NCBI GenBank assembly: GCA_012845835.1
Contig: JABAKD010000010.1
Location: 8,128,597 to 8,192,596, forward strand
Source of the DNA: Undaria pinnatifida
Lineage: Eukaryota > Sar > Phaeophyceae > Laminariales > Alariaceae
Direction of reading: 5' to 3'
DNA length: 64,000 nucleotides
The position numbers and the translations under genes were made by a program. Each line of letters opens with the position of its first letter. Position 1 is the first letter of the stretch. The notes under the pieces were generated by a model. It had not been told where the DNA came from and did not search any database. It worked only from the letters and a program-made list of their open reading frames with translations. Shown here in pieces: positions 59,001 to 64,000 of this stretch.

Positions 59001-59826
59001 CGGTGGCTGCAGGTGACGAAACCGTTGATACGATGGTTCCAGACGAAGAGCAAGCTGTGCCGAGAGCTGGAGGTGCAGGCGATCCGAGAATCTGTGGCAG
59101 CGGAGAAGAGGGACACCGCTGAGGAGCGACGGAAGCGCCTCGCCGAAGACGCGGCCTGGATGGCGGCGGTGACGACAGCGATCCCTCCTTTGTCTCCACC
59201 GCCTCATGTGGACGAGGAAGAGCAGGTACAATTCATTTCGTGTGAGAGGCTTAATATGTCATATGTGGTACTCTCCTTTCGGGACCTGGGAATTAAGAGG
59301 CAAAGGTGTTGTTGTTGTGGTGGTGGGGTTATTTCAAACCTTTTTTCGGACTTTGGGTTGAAAACAATTTGACGAAGTATCAGGACGACTAATTACGGCC
59401 CAGGCCGCACGTATCGATAGCAACCCGTTGCTGCTGGGCTGAAACTCGACAGGGAGGAGCTGTGCGACACGCTCACGGCATGTAAGTATATGAGAGACGC
59501 CTGGCATACCCGTACATGCAGAGGGCTCGCCCTCACTTCCTTCCCTCCCCGTCTCCCATCCCTCCAACCCCTCCCTCACTACCCCCTCTCCCCCTCCCCG
59601 CCCCTCCCGCCCCCCTCCCCCTCCTCCCCCTCCTCCACATCCCCACTTTTTTTTACAATAAAAGCAGCAACTAGAGGAATCGTGTCCGAAAAAGACTAGG
59701 ATGGCGGCTGCCACCGAGAAGGCGAAAAAAGCGGCGGCTAAGGCTAAGGCTGCGGGGGCAAACGCGGCAGAGCGATCACGATCATCGCGATCGCAGGCGG
59801 ACGGCTCTTCCGTGAACGGCGTTTAA
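53081..59826 (+). CDS. PRELI/MSF1-like protein (predicted mitochondrial lipid-transfer family), six exons
   Basis: Exons 53,081-53,172, 54,231-54,329, 55,170-55,266, 57,050-57,211, 59,013-59,225 and 59,668-59,826 join with matching phases (2, 2, 0, 0, 0) and GT-AG ends, giving about 273 residues. Features resemble PRELI/Ups proteins, which shuttle phospholipids across the mitochondrial intermembrane space. DFKYPFPWETTAAF matches the N-terminal F-x-PW motif; MPWYARLVLAKNVIWHDVLE, DDPNVTLYSKRLDFNIRMP and PLIRWFQTKSKL match later strands and the last helix. A Lys/Ala-rich tail follows. About eight residues usual after DRN are missing at the exon 2/3 junction, so a short exon may be missed. Acceptors of exons 4 and 5 are weak. 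The start is the first ATG of the open first exon. Gene structure is more certain than family. Confidence 0.65.
53560..54150 (+). repeat. Minisatellite CCGACGACAACCTCTTGTAA in intron 1
   Basis: More than 20 degenerate units of about 20-30 bases, many ending TTGTAACCGACG. The 225-codon minus frame over it (VGYKRLPSVT-like repeats) is a by-product. Confidence 0.9.
54380..54545 (+). repeat. (GAT)n/(GATGGT)n tract in intron 2
   Basis: GATGATGATG runs with GATGGTGATG interruptions. Confidence 0.9.
54660..54730 (+). repeat. (GGT/GGC)n tract in intron 2
   Basis: GGTGGCGGCGGCGG then (GGT)n. Confidence 0.9.
55612..55682 (+). repeat. (GCT)n tract in intron 3
   Basis: Two GCT runs separated by TGCTTGCTGC. 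Confidence 0.9.
55888..56292 (-). CDS. Nested antisense coiled-coil protein ORF
   Basis: An uninterrupted 134-codon frame inside intron 3 of the PRELI-like gene, on the opposite strand. The basic start KKPEGTGPKGKKK is followed by Ala/Glu/Arg/Gln-rich sequence with heptad-like spacing (VSQQLSEEKGKLNLEQDL...), so most of it should be a coiled coil. The composition looks like real protein and the frame has a natural ATG. No family recognised; it may be a small intronless gene, a retrocopy, or a fragment of a larger coiled-coil protein. Whether it is transcribed cannot be judged here. Confidence 0.5.
   Translation of the reverse strand: MGNSKKPEGTGPKGKKKIAKVKEAYRARTGTTTADAGMAARRALAIQRGGVEDAEGIRDRIVKQRDESRVEAAEAKSLLQDVSQQLSEEKGKLNLEQDLRHESDAALAQTRVELHAHQQLSRELEVKRAASEAR
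57581..58267 (-). other. Unassigned 228-codon antisense frame in intron 4
   Basis: Long open frame overlapped by a second minus frame of 149 codons (57,681-58,130). Neither has a recognised motif, and they cannot both be real. Length is notable for this composition, but evidence is weak. Confidence 0.2.
58505..58960 (+). repeat. Minisatellite in intron 4, about seven degenerate units
   Basis: Units of about 50-60 bases containing TTGGYGACGGTGATCTCTCG, CAACGCGTCTACCGACCGGC and GGGCGCAA. Confidence 0.85.
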
Positions 59827-59879
59827 CTTGGCCGATTAGCGAAGGGTTAATGGCGACGGAGGGGGGGGTGTACTGAGTT

Positions 59880-60320
59880 TTTGCATGGCCGTAGTCGTAT
59901 GACCATAGACCCTCGCATCCCTACTATACCGGGACGGAGCACGTCGGGTCTTCACCGACCAGGCAGGCATCGCGTGCACCAAGAGGAAGCGGGAAGGGGG
60001 GGTCGGGGAGAGGTGGCTCAGGTTTCCCATTTAGTTGCCGCGGGGAGAGGGAGATGGCTCGGGTGTTTTCTTTAAATGGCCGTTGGGGGAAGGAAAGGGG
60101 GGGGGGCAGAGGTGACTTTTGTTTTTCTTCGTATTGCCGCAGATGGGAGGGGGGGCGGGCGGTACTTATGTCATGCAGTAGTCGTATGATCGTAGACCCT
60201 CGCATTCGTATAATGCCGGGATGGAGAACGTCGAGTTTTCACCGACCAGGCAGTCATTGCCTCGGGAGAGGGAGAGGGGGCAGAGGCGGCTTCGCTCTTT
60301 GCTTTTGTATGCAGGGAGAT
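59880..60320 (+). repeat. Dispersed repeat C, copies 2 and 3 (tandem)
   Basis: GTCGTATGACCATAGACCCTCGCATCC...GGAGCACGTCGGGTCTTCACCGACCAGGCA at 59,880-59,975, and a diverged copy at 60,170-60,258. Both are followed by G-rich GGGAGAGGGAGA tracts. They lie directly downstream of the PRELI-like stop codon. Confidence 0.85.
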
Positions 60321-60399
60321 TTCGATGGAGGCTGGGCACGACACGTGCAAGCCGCACCTGAGGTCGACTTTTTTTTCTTGGGACGCTAGCTAAAGCAGT

Positions 60400-61290
60400 T
60401 TCGATGTTGCGCTCGTTGGTCCCGGTGCCGCCTGGTGACGTGTTTTGTGCGCTGCTCTAATAGTCGGTGGGGGGAGAGGGCGAGAGAGGAAGCCTTTTTA
60501 TTTCTTGTTCTTTCTCTCGTGTTCGTTTTTTTTGTGGTTCGTTCTCATCTTTCTTGATCTCGTGAGATCTCTGGTTTGTTTCGTTGTTTGCTTCGTGCTT
60601 ACCTCTCCTGATCTCTTTATGCGATTCTAGCTTTAACGTACTCCTTCGGTTTGTGTGCGTGTTTTTTGCCATTTTTTAATTGTGTGTCTGGTGTGTTTTT
60701 TTATCGGATGGAGTGTCGCGGAGTGCTGTCCTCTGTATTCCCCTTTCCATCACGGACTCGTTTTTCGATAGAGGTTGGACTTTCTTGGGCTAATTCACTC
60801 TGAATAGCGGGGCTCCTCAACCCCAACTGGTCGCATACATATGTCGTTCCTGTTTTGTAATGCGATTGTTTTGTACGCCTAGGAATTCATGGAACAGGGA
60901 TTTAATGGAATTGTTAATCAGTTTTGCACTCTTTTTTTTTTTCTAAGGTCAGTTTTTGGTGTGTGCGGTAATGGGCCCCTCAAATGAGCAGTCTCAGAAA
61001 ACACAATAGTTGCTGCGCCTCTACCGTCGCGTGTGTCGTACTATTAATATTTATACCGCATTTGTTCGCGTGCGTGCGTCGGTTTGTGCACGCGCCCCCC
61101 CCCCCCCCCCCCCACCCCTCCCTCCCATTGATGTACGCCTCGGTTTTCGTGGTTGTGTTTGTGTTTGTATGTGTGGTGTGTGGGTCCGCCCCCCCCGTCC
61201 CGCTGCCGCCTGTACATGGCGCCGGTCGCTACTCTCCTGCTGCCATTTGTTTGCCTTGCTCTGCGAGTGACGGACAGCTTGAGTTTAGAT
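60400..61290. other. Spacer, T-rich, nothing firm
   Basis: TTCTTGTTC-rich and T-run sequence; C-run at 61,096-61,112. No exon with both splice sites identified. Confidence 0.45.
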
Positions 61291-61720
61291 CGAGGCTATG
61301 ACCTCCAAGCTCGAGGAGACTCGAGGGCATGTTAGGCGTGAGGCTCGACGTTGGGCACTCCTCCTGCGACTGCCGTGCGTCGTCGTGTTTTGGAGTGGTT
61401 GTGATGGTGTGAGTGGCGTGGCGTGGCGTTTACGTCTCTAGAAAAACGCACGCATGAGAGGGCCGAGCCGCGCGTGGGTTAAGGTTGGCTCAGCTAACCA
61501 CGAATCAAGTGAAAAGTCCCCACGGTCGCCTTGCTGCTGTGTTTTTGTTGGCCTTGCTGCTGTGCGTTTTGAATGCGCGGGAGCTCGTTTTTTTTTTGTT
61601 TCTTGTTTTTTTTTCCAGCGTACACGACCTACTGCGAGTGCCGAGATCGGATCGGACGGGCATGTTGAAGTGCAGAGGGTGAAGAGTTCGTTATCATTGG
61701 GTGGCTCTGCTGGTCAATGA
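61290..61720 (+). other. Possible last exons of an unrecognised gene
   Basis: A strong acceptor (T-run plus CCAG at 61,614-61,618) precedes a frame encoding RTRPTASAEIGSDGHVEVQR... to a stop at 61,718-61,720. Upstream, GTTTAG at about 61,285-61,290 precedes IEAMTSKLEETRGHVRREAR, a plausible helical exon, before a GTGTGAGT-like donor near 61,407. The two are not shown to be joined and the product is unknown. Confidence 0.25.
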
Positions 61721-62404
61721 GTTCAAGATGTGATGTCCTGTTCACTGTGGACTGGTACTTGTATGCAAGGAATCAAATGGAGAGTGATACATACCAAAAA
61801 AAAAAAATGATGAGCACGCTCGGGTTTAGACCAAGACCCAGACCCCGCCTTACATCCAGGTTAGATAGTGTAAGGAGGGGGAACTGGAGGCTGATAAAAA
61901 AAGGTCTCCCGGGCGGTTCTGCAAATCCCAGCCAGCAGGCATTCGTGCCTGGAACGATGATCACTCGTGCTTACTCTGTGACGACTACGGTTGCTGTTAT
62001 GTTCGTTCTTGCTGCTGCAACGATACCAGCCGTACCTTAAGGTCATTCCTAACGGACGCAATAAAACAGGATTCGTGTGATTTGTAAGTCGGCGTTATGC
62101 CACGTAAAAGCTAACACACGATGCTTGTTGTCAGACTGTGGTGACATGAGGGCTTTGGTGGCGGAAAAATTCGAAATATGTCCGATGAAAACGCAGAAAA
62201 ACGAAAACACACATGTGGCTGCCGCAATTCCTTGCTGAGCCACCGCCACTGCGCATAGCCCACAGCTGGCAGGCCATTCAACATAAGATTTAAAGCCCTT
62301 CCTCCCCCCCCCGCCCCCCCCCCCCGCCCCCACACCCCCCACCTCCCCCCCAACCCATCCCAACCCCACCCCCTCGAACGCTCCACCCTCTCTTTACTCA
62401 CTGA

Positions 62405-62700
62405 TTGTACGACTTACCCCAGGATATACATGATAAACTGATGTATTATTTCCAAAACCGTAACATTTATCCCCTCAAAATAATGTATAGTTTCCAGGCA
62501 CATATTGAGCTGCCCCACACGCCCCCCCCCCCCCCCCCCCGCCCCAACCCCCCCCCCCCCCGCCCCCAATAATATACTGATGCCAAAACCGTCAGATTTA
62601 TCCCCTCGAAAGGATTTATAGCTTACATGCACAAATTGCCCTCTTTCCCCCCCCCCCCCCCCCCCCCCTCCTCCAAACCCGCTCGCTTTTGATCAAAACC
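62405..62700 (+). repeat. Family B modules with long C-runs
   Basis: Two modules (62,430-62,510 and 62,575-62,640) with TTTATCCCCTC and TATAG, each followed by C-runs; preceded by another C-rich tract at 62,302-62,370. Confidence 0.8.
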
Positions 62701-62734
62701 AGGCCCCCATGTCCTTCAAAACTCCGCCCCACCC

Positions 62735-63030
62735 CCTCACCGGTTATTCGACTTACAAGATTCACTTGATCAAAGGTTACATTTCCCTTCACAGCTGTCA
62801 GATTTTGTCCCCCTCAGAAACGGGTTTTATAGTTTCCGCGCACAGACTGACTAAAATCATCCTGTTGACCCTGATAGCTACACTGTAGTTGTAAGGGGAG
62901 TCGCCGACCTATATCCTTAATGAGGACACACAACTCGTAATACGCGCGATCGGAGTATCACACACAGCTTGCAAAGATGAGTTTCGACGAAATCTTCGAT
63001 CTCACAGCTGGAGTGTATTTTCATTTTTTA
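62735..63030 (+). repeat. Family A copy with intact start codon
   Basis: Full leader. The ATG at 62,978 opens MSFDEIFDLTAGVYFHFL and stops after 18 codons, so this copy codes for no longer product without splicing. Confidence 0.85.
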
Positions 63031-63597
63031 TAAGATTGTACACCGGGGTTGCTTGGCGCCACCTGACGATATAATAGGCGTAAACCCGCCAAAGAATGCA
63101 CCTGGCATTTTGCACCTGGCATTGGCAACGCTCAGCGGCCAAAGGCAATACCTCTGTACCTATGCAACGATGTGTACAACCTTCAGAAGTAGAGATACAG
63201 GAGTCGACGTACCGTGCGTAAGGTTTGTTCTTCGCTGTGCCTTGAGTCGCCGATACCAGGAGCTTTCCGTGGCGGACAGAAAGAAGCATATGATGATGAT
63301 ACTAATCGTGCGGCAGTCTAGATGTGCACCTACTTATCGTGAGGATGGTGGACTTGAGGAGCTCTGTATGTACCTCGCCCATTTGGCAAACATCAAATAC
63401 TGAGGCTACATTATTAGGGGAAGTTATGATATACCCCCCCTTTTTGACCACCGGATTTGAGCCACCCGCACGAATGGCTGTTTTTTTTTTCGTCATATTG
63501 TTTGTTTTTCATCCCGTTCATTATCCTCGCACTACAGTATGCAGTAGTAACCCTCGCGATCCCTCCCAGTAGTACTCGGATCCGGGGTCATATGGCG
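63031..63597. other. Spacer, nothing recognised
   Basis: Short frames of 82-116 codons without motifs. Confidence 0.5.
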
Positions 63598-63858
63598 GGC
63601 CCTCTTCCGCCCATCCCCACTTCGGTACGCGCCTTCATTTTTATCGCGAGAAGACTTCAGCATTTGCTTCCCTCGTCGACTCGCGTCAGATTGTTGTGCC
63701 TACCCACGCTGCTACGCGTTCTCAGCAGTTAGTTGTTCCTTTTTTTTTTTTGCATTTTTGCAAATAGATTTAAAATCTCACCACGGTGGGAATCGAACTC
63801 AAGGACCAACGCTAGGAGTATTGGAGGGTCACCACTGCACCACCTGGGCGACCGGTAT
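63598..63858 (-). mobile_element. tRNA-derived SINE, copy 3
   Basis: On the minus strand the head is GGTCGCCCAGGTGGTGCAGT with a canonical A box (TGGTGCAGTGG) and the B box AGTTCGATTCC about 40 bases on. The body diverges from copies 1 and 2 but keeps GCGATAAAAATGAAGGCGCG and the GAGTCGACGAGG region. An A-run (complement of 63,739-63,751) lies between head and body. Confidence 0.7.
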
Positions 63859-64000
63859 AGACTATACCTCACTGACAAAAATAATTTTGGCAGTTTGTTC
63901 GGCGCAGCGTAGACAGCCGCAATCAATCCATTGCGGATTCATATCGCGAAATTGCAGCAGCACGAAACCTCAACGTCGCGAAGGAACAGGGGGGTCAACT

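Noticed and set aside
61717-62040. 107-codon plus frame after the possible last exon
   Set aside because: No family features; it begins within the preceding stop and shows no splice signals.

Overview
The window is eukaryotic nuclear DNA. Genes are split by GT-AG introns of roughly 0.5-2 kb, GC is near 50%, and the sequence is full of trinucleotide runs (TTG, GCT), C-runs and minisatellites. There are no bacterial-type operons, ribosome binding sites or CRISPR arrays. Intron-rich genes, a recurrent N-terminal peptide close to MSxDKIFDLxAG (which I associate, from memory only, with short Ectocarpus proteins) and short TTAGGG-type tracts suggest a brown alga or close stramenopile. This assignment is an inference.

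Layout. 1-6,486 (+): the 3' part of a purple acid phosphatase / metallophosphoesterase gene, with a LINE remnant in an intron. 6.5-19.3 kb: a gene-poor mosaic of dispersed repeats, including a family (A) that carries a leader, an ATG and the MSxDKIFDLxAG start peptide. 19,271-23,712: a Copia LTR retrotransposon with nearly identical 283-bp LTRs but a pol that lacks gag, protease and most of the integrase core and has two in-frame TAG codons. 25.0-37.9 kb (-): three tandem copies of a five-exon gene encoding a cysteine-rich, DUF6729-like protein with a C-terminal zinc-ribbon-like module. The first exon of the third copy appears to lie at 45.8-46.7 kb, separated by about 8 kb of inserted repeats. 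That insertion contains two copies of a TIR element with 3-bp target duplications and other TIR candidates. 47-52.3 kb: SINE copies with tRNA-like heads, inverted repeats, a hairpin-unit minisatellite and a long TTG tract. 53,081-59,826 (+): a six-exon gene whose spliced product resembles PRELI/MSF1 mitochondrial lipid-transfer proteins, with an antisense coiled-coil ORF in its third intron. 60-64 kb: dispersed repeats, another family A copy and a third SINE.

The two housekeeping-type genes (phosphatase and PRELI-like) were rebuilt by hand from splice sites, reading phase and family motifs. They have no evident functional link. The parts least explained by known families are the tandem DUF6729-like array, with its reciprocally expanded coding repeats, and the dispersed first-exon-like family A.
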